Source of the DNA: Aquila chrysaetos chrysaetos
Lineage: Eukaryota; Chordata; Aves; Accipitriformes; Accipitridae
NCBI RefSeq assembly: GCF_900496995.4
Contig: NC_044024.1
Span: 11,968,698-12,032,697, forward strand
Reading direction: 5' to 3'
Length of the DNA stretch: 64,000 nt
How positions within the stretch are numbered: position 1 is the first letter of the stretch; the number at the start of each line of letters is the position of its first letter. The position numbers were made by a program, and so were the translations under genes. Positions 1 through 16,900 of this stretch are shown one piece after another. The notes under the pieces were generated by a model. That model had not been told where the DNA came from. It ran no database searches and was given only the letters and a program-made list of their open reading frames with translations.

Positions 1-1932
1 GCCACCCTATGTGGCTGCAGAGGATGGTGCCATAAGAAGCCTAGTGTGACCCTGGGTTTGCTCCCCCCACTCCATCCTCTTCCTCCCATGCTGTTATGGG
101 CTCTGGGGTAGCTGTCCTGGGGTCCCTGATGCAAGTGGCACGCTGGCAAAGGCATCTCATCAGTCCCCATGTCATCACCTTGCCATCCCCAGGGAGCAAG
201 GTTGATTCTCCCTGTGCAGCTGCCGGCACCGAGGGGCTGCACAGCGGCATTACCTAAGTAAATGTAACAACTGGAGCAGCAAATGAGTCCCTTGTCCCCA
301 GAGCCACCCCAGGAGAGGAGCCTGCATGGCATTCGTGGGTTGTTGCCACCTGGCCCAGCTGCAGGGGATGCGGGAGGGTTGTGTGGCTGCTGCTCTCCAC
401 CCAGCTCTCCGAGAGCCGCCTGCATCAGCGACTCCGGGGAGAGACAGTGGGTGCCAGGTAGGAAATGTCTGCATCTCTGTCATCCTACCATTGGGTTTGC
501 TATCCAGGAAATGGCACAGTGTGCCCAAGGTGCTGTGGCAGTAATGCCACCTGGGGGCTCTCACTGCTGTCCTTTTGCCGCCCCACCGAGCTGTGACCTC
601 CCCAGAGCTCACTTGCTCTTCCTTCGGGAAAGCCCCACCACAGCTGGCACCCGCTGGCTGTGGGAAGGGTCCTGCCAGTCCAGGGACAGGGTCGGAGCGG
701 CCAGGTCAGACCCTATCCCCTGGTCCCTGGGACGGGCATCACCCCTGGCACGCGTGGGTGAGCTGGGGCTGGGGCTGGCATGGGGGTGAGCAAGAGGAGA
801 AGAATCTTCCTGGGCTCTGGAGGGAAATACAGGGAAAAGCTCCCTCTCTGGGTAGAAATCCAAGACAAAACACCACAGACACAACCTCCGCTGCTCAGGA
901 CTGTGCTGGCTAACCCAGGACCTCCCTCAGCATCACTGTCCCTCCTCTGGGCTCAGGGAAACCATGGACAAGTTAGCACCTCCTTGGCTCTTTGGAGGCA
1001 TGCGAATTCACCCAAAACTTCCACAATGGGTCCCATGGGTAGCAAGAAATAAATGAGGGTGCCCTAGAGCTAAGCCTGTCCCTGGTGCTGCCTTCACCCT
1101 CCCTTTACAGAGCCCACTCTGGCTTCGCAGGGGCAAATAGAAACAGAGTGATCCTGGGCTGTATTTGCTTGTCAGACATCGTTGGCTCCGAGGAGGCAGA
1201 ATGACATTTGTCTTTCCCTTCCAAGATTTTCTGAAAGGTAAATGAGAACAGTTCAAGAATATGACCCCATGAGTGGCAGAGCAAGAGAGTAATGAACAGC
1301 CTGGAGAACATCAGCGTGAGGCGTCTGTTTACCTTCCTTTAGGAAGTAAATCAAGGAGAAAGGCAGTGGACGTGAAAGGCAAATCTGCTGGAAAATCAGC
1401 CAGGGGAAAAAAAAAAAAAAATCATCTTCCCCCCAAACCTATAATTAACCCAGGGGACTCACTGTACTGGTTGAGGAGCTTGGTAAGAATTTGGGGGGGA
1501 AATTAGAAACTAGAAAAAGAAAGCAGTTTGGACCAGCATATTATCCCCTATTTCTGCAGTAAATAACGGGGCTATTTGGTGGGTAAAGGGAGCAGCCAGC
1601 AGCCAGCAAGCCCTCTGGGCCCTGGGCTGCCTCTCAGATCAGCTGGACCCTGGGTTGTGCTGCCAGCAGCTGCCTGTGCCCCTGATTCCCCGCCGGGCAC
1701 GGGCAGCCGTGCCTGCACACGTGCACTGTGCAGCCCTGCCACCCTGGGCTTCACAGCCTGTGAAAGATCTGGGGACAGCAAGGCAGCAGCAGCGCTCCTG
1801 CATGCATCACCTCTGGGGTGCCAGACACCCTGCCCCAAGCACGGCTGGGGGGCTGGTGGTCCCCTCTGCCCTCTAGGCTCACAGCTCCTCCTACACCAGT
1901 GAGCCCAGGCACGGAAGAAGACCTTCCAAATC

Positions 1933-1996
1933 TTAAAACTTGGTATTTAAAAAATTTAAGTTACAAAAATTTAAATTTAAGAAATTTAAAACTTGG
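1933..1996. repeat. AT-rich block bounded by an 11 bp direct repeat
   Basis: An almost pure A/T stretch lies in otherwise GC-rich DNA. It is bounded by two copies of TTAAAACTTGG, at 1933-1943 and 1986-1996, and contains several overlapping AATTTAA motifs. It could be a small local duplication or a degenerate simple repeat. I assign no function. Confidence 0.5.
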
Positions 1997-2489
1997 CTCC
2001 TGCAGGGGAAAACATCAGCCAGGCTCACCAAAAAGGAGGCATGGTCATCTGCTCATCTTCTCCTAAGGGCGACTAGGTGAAGAGGTGAACTCAGCTGAGG
2101 TGTAATCTCAGCTGCCCAGCACCTCCGTGGCTGCCGCTGGGGTCCCAGATAAAGTCTGGCAGCTGATGCAGGCAGGAGATGGGCACTGGTGCCAGGGAGG
2201 AGGGGTCTGCCCCAGGTTATCCGGCAGGGCTTTGTTGCACTGCCTGCAGCCCTGTTTGCTGGGGTGTCCTGAGAGCATCCCTGGGAGGCTCAGGGTGCAG
2301 GATCCCGCTGCTGCCCACACCCAAGGCTGGTACCCATTGCCCAGCCCTTGGCTGAGCCCGGCAAGGGTTTTAGCCCACTCCTCTCTTGAACAGCCCCTGC
2401 CCTTCCTCCTCTCTCATCCCAAAACACTGGCCTATCCGTCTGTCCTTCAGTGTGCCTCCCCTGTCCTCTGCCAGCAGCTGCCAGCTTCC

Positions 2490-2522
2490 TTTTTTTTTTT
2501 TTTTTTCAATTTAATTTTTATT
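2490..2522 (-). other. Minus-strand AATAAA followed by a 17 A run
   Basis: Read on the minus strand, AATAAA (2522-2517) is followed 10 bases later by 17 A residues (2506-2490). This is the layout of a poly(A) tail copied into the genome with a retroposed transcript. It could equally be a true 3' end followed by a chance A-run. The sequence feeding into it (about 2520-2900, minus) resembles no protein I know, so the parent is unidentified. Confidence 0.35.
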
Positions 2523-5500
2523 AGCACATTTTGTAGCCTTGCAGCAACCCAGGAATACAAATAGGACAGCAAGTGCAGCCAGGCCCAGGCAGTGGTGAGC
2601 AGGGCCAGCTCCAGTGGGCATCCTTGGCACTGACGGGAGGAGGCAGCTGGACAGATGCTGCCCGTGCCATCATGACCTTCCCACGTTTGCCATCTCCTCT
2701 CTGCCTGGATGGGGCTGCCTGGGAGAGCAGGAGATTTTGCACAGCAGGAAAATCCCTGGGCATCCCTGGCTGCTGCAAGCAGCTGCCTGGCTTGCCCTGG
2801 CTGCAGAGCTGCTCTGGGGCACCTGATAGCAGGACACCTCTCGGGCTCCCCGGCCAGGGTGTTTTTACCCTGCTGATGGATGAACTGAGGCAGCAAGGCA
2901 GGTGAAGAAGGACAGTTAAAATCAGCAGCAGATAATGAGAAATTCAGCCTGGTCGGGGAAGCAGCTGCCTAAAAATAGCAGCAAGGTTCTCAGCTGTGAC
3001 AAGATACACCCAGATTTCTCCCGCTGCCCCATCTATAATGGATAAGGGCGCTGCATGCGCCGTCACTGGCTCCTCTTGGGAGTACCAGGGCTGTGCCTTC
3101 ATTTTGGAGGCTGCAGGGTGGAGGGGCTTTCTGTGTTTTGCAGGATCAGCACCCATGGAAGCATGTGATTTTGGCCACCATGTGGGGACATAAGCAAAGA
3201 AATCGGGGGGGGGAACCCTCCCTGAAACTGCGGGTCTGCAGCAGCCAGAAGCAAGCAGGAAACCTTCTCCCAGCCAGCCCCTGCTGCGACTGGCCTCCCT
3301 GCGACTGCAACTGGCCTCCCTGCTGCCTGCTGGCTCACCCCGGGGAGGGCTGCCCGCGTGCCCGGTGTGTGCCAGGGGGCCAGGGCAAGCAGGAGGCTGT
3401 CCCATGCCATCAGTGTGATGGGAGCAAGTGTGACAGGCTGTCTGCGGTGATTACGGGTGAGGTGGCTGCATATGGAGACAGGGATGATGCTTTGGTCTTC
3501 TGCCCCATATACTCCTGCTTGCTTTCCCATCTTGCTTCTTTGTGCTAATGTGGTGGAGCAGTGCAGATCAGCGGTGCCTGTGTGGCTCTCCCTTTGCCAT
3601 TGCTGTCACCTGCTTGTCCCTCCAGCCCCAAATTTGCCTTCCCCATGGCCCAGGGAAAGCTTGAGTCTGAGCCGCAGCTGTGAAGCATCAAGGATGGAAG
3701 AGAAAAAACCCACAAACATCCTAGAGAGGCCTTACCATGCAGGGGGTATATTTAGAGATATATGTGTGTGTGTTTTCCTCCAGATACTTCATTATGGTGC
3801 AGCCCATCCCAGTGTCTTAGTGCAGATTGTGGGTGCCTGGGGAAGGAAAGCCTTCTCCATGTCTAGCCCCCAGCACACCTCACAAGGGGCAGCATAGTAG
3901 GCCCAGGCTCTGTTAATGAGTGCAGATAGCTATGTCCTTAATTGCTCTGTGGGGGGTGGTTTTGGACATAATTGGCCACTGCCAATTTGTGATGTTACCC
4001 AGCTATGGTCACCTTGTAATGGCCATGGGAGGGTGACAGCCTTGCAACATCCCTTTGGAAATAACCCGTGACCCCTACAGCCACTGGGAACCAGCAGGGC
4101 CCAGCCTGCAGTGCAGGGTCAGCACAGCAAAGGGTCAGAACACATTGCAAGGTGATCTGGATTGATTTATAAGCATGTTTATTTTTACCAGCCTGGCATG
4201 GCCCTCTCCTGGCTGAAAAACAGGGATGCGTCTTCCCTTCCCCGCCTGAGAAATAGCAGCATTTTCTCTGGCAGGGACAAGCTGACAAGGAAGCTTTTAT
4301 GCTGGCTGGCAGGCTCCCTGCAGCCGCACGCTGCCCTGGGGGCCTCATCCAGGAAGGGGCTGAGCTGCAGGATTGCTCCAAGCGTGCGAAAGCATCCAGT
4401 TACACACTGAGGATTTGCAGGAGAGGCTCTCAGCCTTTCCAACTGAAATGTAAAGGGAGCAGGATGCAAGAAAGCCTTTTCAGCATCCCTGTGGCCACAC
4501 ATACCCCTGAGCCTCTGCCCCCCCAGCGCAGGCAGATGGTGCAGTGTTTGGGGTCCGCTGTTGGCTGCCCACCCAGCTGCTCAGTGCGCGGTACCTGCCG
4601 CGCTGACAGAGGAAAGGCAACTCCAACTATTTTCTTGCATGCTTTCTTCTATCTTAAGCCTTAGAAATCCAGGGAGGGGATTTCCCCCTTTTCCCATCTC
4701 CCTGTGTTGCAGCGCTGCTCTGGAGCACTCGCGGGAGCACTGCTGGGAGATGGGCTGGTCCCTACAGCCAGTGGGTGATGCTAGCAGCAGCACTGAGGGA
4801 TTTCCATCCCAGGAGGGAAATGCTTGCTGACAAAGAGTGGCCATTCACCAAGAATGTTAAGCCATTTTGTGTAGAAATCACAGTCCCTCTTAGTTGCCCA
4901 CCTTTTCCCCAATGGTGTCAAGCTGCTGCTTACCTCCAGGGTGTTCAGAAATTGCAGAGTCAGCAAGACTGGGCTTTCTACGGAAAGAAAAATAAGAACT
5001 TATATTTTTTTCCCCTATGTAATTTTTTTTAATATATTATGTTATACTTTATATATTATATTTGCAGGGGGGGGTAATATTTTTTCCTCCTGGTGGCCAG
5101 AGGTCCCCCTGCGCTGCAGGCTGGGCCCTGCTGGTTTCCAGTGGCTGTAGGGGTCATGGGTTATTTCCAAAGGGGTGTTGCAAGGCTGTCACCCTCCCAT
5201 GGCCATTACGAGGTGACCGTGGCTGGGTAACATCACTGCCAGGCCACCTGGGTGCCACCTGGAGGGCTAACGGAGGTGCCTAAGGATGCCAACCACAGCA
5301 GTAGCAGAGGCTTTCCCTGCTTTGTTGTCCCTCCCAAGCCCTTCCCATCCCATGGCCGGTTGGGGACACAGGGTAGTCCTTTGCCACCCTGCCTCGCAGT
5401 GGGAAACTAAGGCAGGGAGTGGTGCTGGGGGGGTGAGGAGCTGGGTCCCACCGATGTGGGGTGCAGATGGCCACCATGAAGCCCTGGCAGCATTTGCACA

Positions 5501-6385
5501 GCTGCCCAAGTGGTGTTTCCCCCACAGCCCACCTGTGGACAAGCCAAGGGGTGGCTGTTTGGGTGGGCAAGGAAGGGGCAGGGGTCCCCACAAGGTGGCC
5601 CACCCTGCTCCTGGCCTGCCACAGCCCAGAGACCTCCCAGCCCACCAGTGTCCCCAGCCCCAGGGACAGCCAGGCCCTGCCACCTCACTGCCTGGCACAA
5701 AGAGGGGCATTGAGGGACACAGCGGGGCTTTGTTCAGCCCGTGCCCGCCGGGAAGGGGCCGGTTGCCCTCTGCAGGCTTCCCTGGTCCTGTGCTGGCTCT
5801 GCAGCTGCAGCACCCAGGCGAGCTGGGGGCAGCCATGGGATATGGGACATGCAAGGGGGCTGGGGTACCCATGGGAGCGGGACTACCCAAGGGAGCTGCC
5901 TCCATCTGCTGCAGCCCTGGAGCCGTACCTGTCACTTGGGGACCCCATGGCTGTGCCCACCTGAGCACTGTTCCCCCACGGGGGCCAAGGGGCCTGGGAA
6001 AGTGGTCTCAGGATTCCCGTTAAAAGGGGTAAAACTCCCAGTTTGGAGCCCCCAAGACTGAAAGCAGGTCCCTGGGACAGGGGACCCTGTACCCCGCTGG
6101 CAGGTGCTGGGGTGTCAGGGAGGTGTCAGAGGGGGACCCCCAACCATGGGGCCAGTCTCCCACACTGCCACAGCGGGCAGCCCAGGGCAAACACAGCCTG
6201 GCCAGGCCGAGGGTGCCCAGAGCCACCGATGAGGGGACACCCATGAAGCCTCCCCGCTGTCTTTCTTTTGCAAAAGCCTTTTCCCCCAAAAGCCCTGAGC
6301 GGGGCTGTGGGGAGGCTCTGCCCACGCAGCTGCCAGGCACCCAGGAGCTGGCAGCCAAGGGGTGCTGCTGGGGGGGTCGAGGGGG

Positions 6386-6580
6386 AGGGGCGGGGTCCTG
6401 TCCCTTTAAGGGGGGTGGCTGTCACTCAGAGAGCCCTTTTCTTTGCTGGAGAGCGGGACAGGCCCCCAGAGGGGGAAATACAGGGCGAGGGACCGCCAGG
6501 CAGTCGAGGGCTCCGGCAGACAGCACACAGCACCAAAGCAGCCGAGCGGGTGGTCGGAGGAGTTGACCAAGTCCAGCACA
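6386..6580 (+). promoter_or_regulatory. PLP1: PLP1 proximal promoter and 5' UTR
   Basis: Upstream of the PLP1 start codon lie a GC box (GGGGCGGGG, 6387-6395) and a palindromic CCCTTTAAGGGG element (about 6402-6413). They are followed by a CACTCAGAGAGCCCTTTTC stretch at about 6424-6442 that recalls the mammalian PLP1 leader from memory. No canonical TATA box is visible. The transcription start probably falls near 6420-6450, giving a leader of about 130-160 bases that ends at the ATG at 6581. The exact start is inferred. Confidence 0.55.
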
Positions 6581-11891
<5,311 letters not shown>

Positions 11892-13661
11892 CCTGCGCGG
11901 TGGAGTCCAGCCAGACCAAATGCCCTTCTTTTCTCTAACCCCGAGGCTTTAACACTGCAGCCACCCGACACCAGGTCTCCTGCGTTAACTCTGCCTTCGC
12001 TGCTGACTCCCCTCCTCTTCCTTCCTCGCATCCATCGTGCTGAGCGTGACCAGGAAGGAGAGCTTCCCACCAATGGACACCTCTTCATGCACTTTTCTCT
12101 CTCTGCTCATCCGCAACTGGTTCGCTCTAGGGCCAAGCCCATCAAAACCAGCCAGAGAAGAGGAGGGACTTACTCCAGTGTCCTGATGTTGCCTAGGGAC
12201 GAGCAAAGTCCTTCATGCTCCTGGGAGGAGGAAATCCATGTAGGTTGCTCCATTAGTAGCAAGAGGCTACCTAGAGAGAAAAGGAAGTTGGCCCAGTCGC
12301 GGTACCATTGCTAGAGACTCTCCTGGAGCTGTCTGCTGTCACCACCCATGGATGGAGAATAAGAGAAGGATTATTTTTTTTTCCCTTAGCAAAGAAAGGT
12401 GAATTTACCCCAAATTGCCTGCTGCAGCCAAGGCAAAGGGAGTTTAGGGCAAGGATCTTCCCATTGCGGAGAAGAGAGCCCTGCCCCCAATGCTGATAAA
12501 GCCCTAAAACAGCTGCCCTTATTAAAGTGTAAAGGAGTTTGGTGTCTCTGTAGACAAGGGGGACTCCTGGCTTTACACTCCAGGCAGCAGAGAGGCAGCA
12601 GATAGGTTTGATCGAGAGGGGACATCTCTGCGCTGTGCCCCAGGAGCGTAAAGCCAGAGCTGTCCCTCCATAGGCAGGGGATGACCCTTTGGACTGTGCA
12701 CCTTTGCCCACCCTGCCCTGCAAGTGCCACGCTCACCGCACGCTCTCATCCCTTCACAATGGTGCTCTTCTCTGGGGTGACGTCTGCTTCTCTAACCTCC
12801 GCTGCGTCAGAGAGCTTGATTTGTTTCTCACCTGTGTCAAACACAACTTTCCCTCATTCTGTCCCCCTCTTCCCCTCACTTTTTTTCCCGTGCTTCCTGC
12901 AAGTCAGGACAACTGTCTTGTGTCTGCCAGAGCGGGAGGGACTGGCAGCATCTCGCTTCCAGCCAAAACCCATGAAGGAGTTGAGGAGGGAAGGAAAGGC
13001 GGTGGTTTGGGGGTCACGAGGCGGAAACACAGTCTGTCTCTGCAAACCAGACCTTTTCCAGCGCCAGTTCAGTCTTTTCCCACGGAAGGGGGCAGCAGGG
13101 TGAGGGGTTTGGTGGAAACAACCTCTCCCCCATGATCACTCGCCGTGGCAGCTGGAGGAAAGCCCCCTGGCTGGGTAGCATGGGTCCAGCCAGACCCGCC
13201 AAAATGCTGTTTCCAGTCCTTCCCGCCAACCGGTATTTTGTTTTGCTCTTCCTTGCCTCTCCTTAATGCTAATCTTTGTGTTTATTTATTGGAGAAACTA
13301 CTTTCAGTGGCAGACTGTAGCTCTATCTTGCATGGATTTTTTTTTTTTGTCTGTATTATTATTATATTTTTTTTAAGTGCCGGTTTCAGCAGGGGCAAGG
13401 ATAAAGGAGCAGATCTGCTGAGCAGAGCGTTCGAAGGACCCTTGCTGCCAGGAATGCTGAAATAGGTTGGCCAGGCTACCAACGCACACGGGCTGGGGAT
13501 GGGGGAGATGCCAGGAGGGACAGCAGGGTGGGGAGAAACCAGTCAAGATCTGGAAATTCACATTGACACTATCTCTCTTGGGGGTTTGCTGGGGTTTTTT
13601 TGGTACCCGTTTAACAAAAAAATAACCAGATCCTCCTTCCACCCTTGTCCCCAGACCCCAA

Positions 13662-13711
13662 ACACACACACACACACGCACACACATGTGCACACACACA
13701 CACACACGCAA
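13662..13711. repeat. (CA)n microsatellite in the PLP1 3' UTR
   Basis: An imperfect CA/CACG dinucleotide run of about 50 bases with one TGTG interruption. It is likely polymorphic in length. Confidence 0.9.
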
Positions 13712-13841
13712 AAAGAGAGTTAATCAACTGAAAGTGTTTCCTTCATTTCTGATCTAGAATTTCAACTTGTTAACAAGCAATAAAAAGGAGCAAGTTTTTA
13801 GAGACTTATCTTACAAGATGTATTTTATAAAAATTAAAGGA

Positions 13842-13847
13842 AATAAA
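13842..13847 (+). terminator. PLP1: Probable distal PLP1 poly(A) signal
   Basis: This is AATAAA in an AT-rich block, with TGTCTGTCTGTC (GU-rich when transcribed) about 35 bases later, as expected of a cleavage region. A second AATAAA at 13779-13784 could be used instead or as well. Confidence 0.5.
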
Positions 13848-13910
13848 TTAAAATTAAGAACATTCTGAACAAGATATATGTCTGTCTGTCCATTTGTTGA
13901 GCAGGATTCA

Positions 13911-13932
13911 CCCCCCCCCCCCCCCCCCCCCC
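13911..13932. repeat. 22-base poly(C) run
   Basis: An uninterrupted C homopolymer just downstream of the inferred PLP1 3' end. Its true length may be uncertain because such runs are hard to sequence. Confidence 0.9.
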
Positions 13933-16900
13933 TGCCAAAAAAACCCCATGGACGGGGAGGCTGCAGAGGAGAAGGTCCCAGAGGAGCAGTACTCACCAGC
14001 CCTATGTGTGGGCCAGCAGCCCCTGCAGGACCCTGCCCACCCCTCCTTCCCACCCCAGCCATGAGGTTCATAACTCTGACTACAAAATCATGGTTCCCAG
14101 CTGGGGAGCCCTTAAAACCTTTATTTCTCCTTCAGCCACCCAAAGGAAAGCTGGGGTCTTGTAGGAGCTGCTTGCTCATTGTTTGGCAATGTGCCGCTGT
14201 CCTTTAATACTCAGCCTATGTGGTGACAGCCTCCGCCACATCTCCTAATGTAGCACCTACAGCACAACCGCAGCAAAACTAATCAGCATGGCTCAAACAA
14301 AGCTTGCTGGCTCGCATCAGGCAATGCATGTAGTACAAGCACATCCAGAGCCATGCAGGATGCACCATCCTCTCACTTGCAGAGTGCCCTGTGTGAAATA
14401 GGATGGTCTTTTTCAGGCCCGAGGGCAGACCCAACTATCACAGGGCCCTACATGTCCTGTCTGCACACTGTGTGGGTGGCTGCATGCCGTTTGCTGCAGG
14501 GTCATTAACAGTTTGCACAGTGCTGGCACGTGGGGAGACCACTGGATGGTGTTTTTCTGCCCTTGATCCAAACACTGCCCGTAGATGCACATTTCCACAG
14601 CAGCTACTCAAAAATTACTGATTAAAATGTTGCTTCTCTTAGAAATTCCCCTCAAGAACTGTGCTCAGGAGCCTCCGGGGAGCAAGGCCACAGAGGGATG
14701 CTCTCAGCCCCATGCTCAAACCCCAGCACTACTCCTGTTTGTAGCAGATCTGGCCGAGAGGCAGATTTCAGGCACAGCTAGGTGCCCATGAGTGGCAGGG
14801 CAGGCTGAGAGCCAGCAGGCTGTTACCTACCCACAGCCAGGACCCATGCTGCTCTTCCTAAATGGGATGCTAGCCCAAATCCCACTCTCCCCTCTCTCCC
14901 CTGGCTTAAGCCCCCTCCAGGCAGGCAGTAAGGCTTCCCATACAGCCAGGCCAGGGGAGATTTACCTCATGCATTGCTGCTGCCCCAGCTCAGTGCACAG
15001 CTGTGCCTGCACGCCGGCCTTGCCCCAGCTCACAGAAACCCATGGGGCTGCAGCCAGCATCAATGGGACTCTTTGTTCCCTGCATTCCCAGATGCCATCA
15101 CCCTCCTCTCCCCATGCTGAAAGGGCCCTGTGTGTGCACGACCAGCCGCTGGACAGGAGCGAGCCAGGGAACAAAACACCATCTCTTTCCCCTGGCAGCG
15201 ACTGGTGCCCCCCGGCCGGCGTGAGAGTTGGGGACAGCAGCGCAACATAGCATGTGAAAGCGGCCAGTGTGGCCAGGACGCTGGGCAAGTCCGAGGGCCG
15301 AAGAACACATGTAGCCTCGTCGGGTGTGCCCTTGGCTGTGTCCTGCTGCCACCCTACCTGGGGACATGGGACCTGCCCTCACAGCTCCTTCCTTGGGCAC
15401 CCTGTGCCCTCTGGGAAGTGGCTGAGAAAAGACAGGGAATAAACCCTGCCGGGTACCAAACCACATCTCTGCAAACTGGCCCATCATGAGAGCTCCAAGG
15501 AGGGGAGCCAGTGCAGTCGAACACCTTCCCCTAACTAGCAGCTGAAATGTGGCTGCAGTTTGCTCCCACAAAGGCTGGACCAGGGCGAGGGACCCTGGAG
15601 CAGGTCCCATGGGCTGCCTTGCCGGGCAGCAGGCAAGGCGACTCCCACCCCTTCATCCCATGCCTTGCCACTCCGGGAGACAGCCCTGTGCTGCTGCTAG
15701 CAAGGGACACTGGGCAGCGAACCCTTGGGACGGTGAAGACGGAAACCACCCCTGCGGAGGGAACGGCGAGGGGAAGGGATGGCGGCACCCAAGGGTCTTC
15801 GTGTAGGCGCGGCCACGGGTCCCCAGCCCCCCGCTGAGGCGGCCTCCACGGGCGAAGCCCCGCCACGCCGATGCTCCTCCCGGCCGCCTCCCTCGGCCGG
15901 GCCGGGCCCGGCCCGGCTCCCGCATCCCCGGTCCTCCGTCTCCTCCCCGCGGCCGCCGGCCGCAGCGGCGGCTGCCCGGGCTGGTGCTGCCAGGCCCAGC
16001 GGGGCAAGGCGACCGTCGTGTCCCGGCTTCCCCCCCCCCGACCCCCGGACCCTGCCTCCTGTGCGCTGCCCGTGCTTCCCCGGGGAAGCCCTCCCTGCAA
16101 AGGCAGGTCTCCTGCTAAGGGTGACCTGGGATCCTCCAAAACAAAGCCAGCCCACCAGCCACGCATCGGAAAAAATAACGACCGTCTCCCTCCAGCGCCT
16201 TCATTTACACTGGGCTCAGTCCTGCACAGTCCAGCAAGGGAATAGTAAATAAAAGCTACCCTAAACATCCAGACGCTGCCATTCAAAGCCTGTGTGCAAG
16301 CCTCTAACTACATAGCAAATTCCTCTGAAGCCACACAGGCAGTCTCCTGCCTTGCTCTCTTAGCAAGGACTCAGGCTCAGCCCTGGGGAAAGGCTGCGCA
16401 GGACGAGCGGGGAGGCTCAGGGAAAGGAGACAGTGCTAGAGGCAAACCCAACGGCTGCCCACTGCCCTGGCTCAGCCCTCCATCTCTCTGCTGCACTAAC
16501 AGCAGAGCGGACAGCCAACACACCGGCCGTGGCAGGGCATGCTCATGCTGCTCCTCACCAGCAGCTCCCCCAGCCCTGTCCTGGCTTCAGTTAGGGCAGG
16601 GAAAGGGCTGCAAGCGGCCAGCGATGCCCTGGCAGGGGTGGTAGCTGGCGAGCAGCCCCGCCTGCCAAGGCCACAGCATGGTAGTGCTGCCCATCTGCCC
16701 TAGATGAAGGTCTCACCTGCTGCCTCTCAGGCACCCAGCTGGTTTCTCTCCATTTCTGCACATGGTTTGGCTCTGCTAGGGAGATGCCTGGGGACAGAAG
16801 GGAATAGCAAGTGGCAAGTCCTCATGGAAATGAATAAGACTGACAGATCTAAGACAGGCAGATACTGTACTTGGCTGCTCATGAAGACAAGAGTCCTGCA

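Larger units (their letters stand above)
1..6360. other. Intergenic DNA upstream of PLP1
   Basis: This stretch is GC-rich and has many short open frames on both strands, none of which I recognise as a protein. I see no conserved domain, no glycine-receptor sequence (GLRA4 is the human neighbour on this side) and no clear exon. Local structures inside it are a T-run preceded on the minus strand by AATAAA (2490-2522), a small AT-rich block with repeated ends (1933-1996), and an AT-rich stretch at about 5000-5065. Distant PLP1 regulatory DNA may lie here, but nothing in the sequence alone marks it. Confidence 0.5.
11892..13860 (+). other. PLP1: PLP1 3' UTR (probable extent)
   Basis: No further coding is seen after the PLP1 stop, and mammalian PLP1 has a long 3' UTR with several poly(A) sites. 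Candidate signals on this strand are ATTAAA near 12521, AATAAA at 13779-13784 and AATAAA at 13842-13847. The last two come after an AT-rich stretch and fit a UTR of about 1.95 kb. A (CA)n repeat and a T-rich tract (13330-13375) lie inside. The extent is inferred without transcript data. Confidence 0.6.

Noticed and set aside
13499-13723. Short frame with repeated His-Thr codons
   Set aside because: It is the (CA)n microsatellite translated.
15531-16286. A 251-codon minus-strand frame over the orphan CpG island
   Set aside because: Composition-driven and without a domain. The island itself is kept as a finding, the protein is not.
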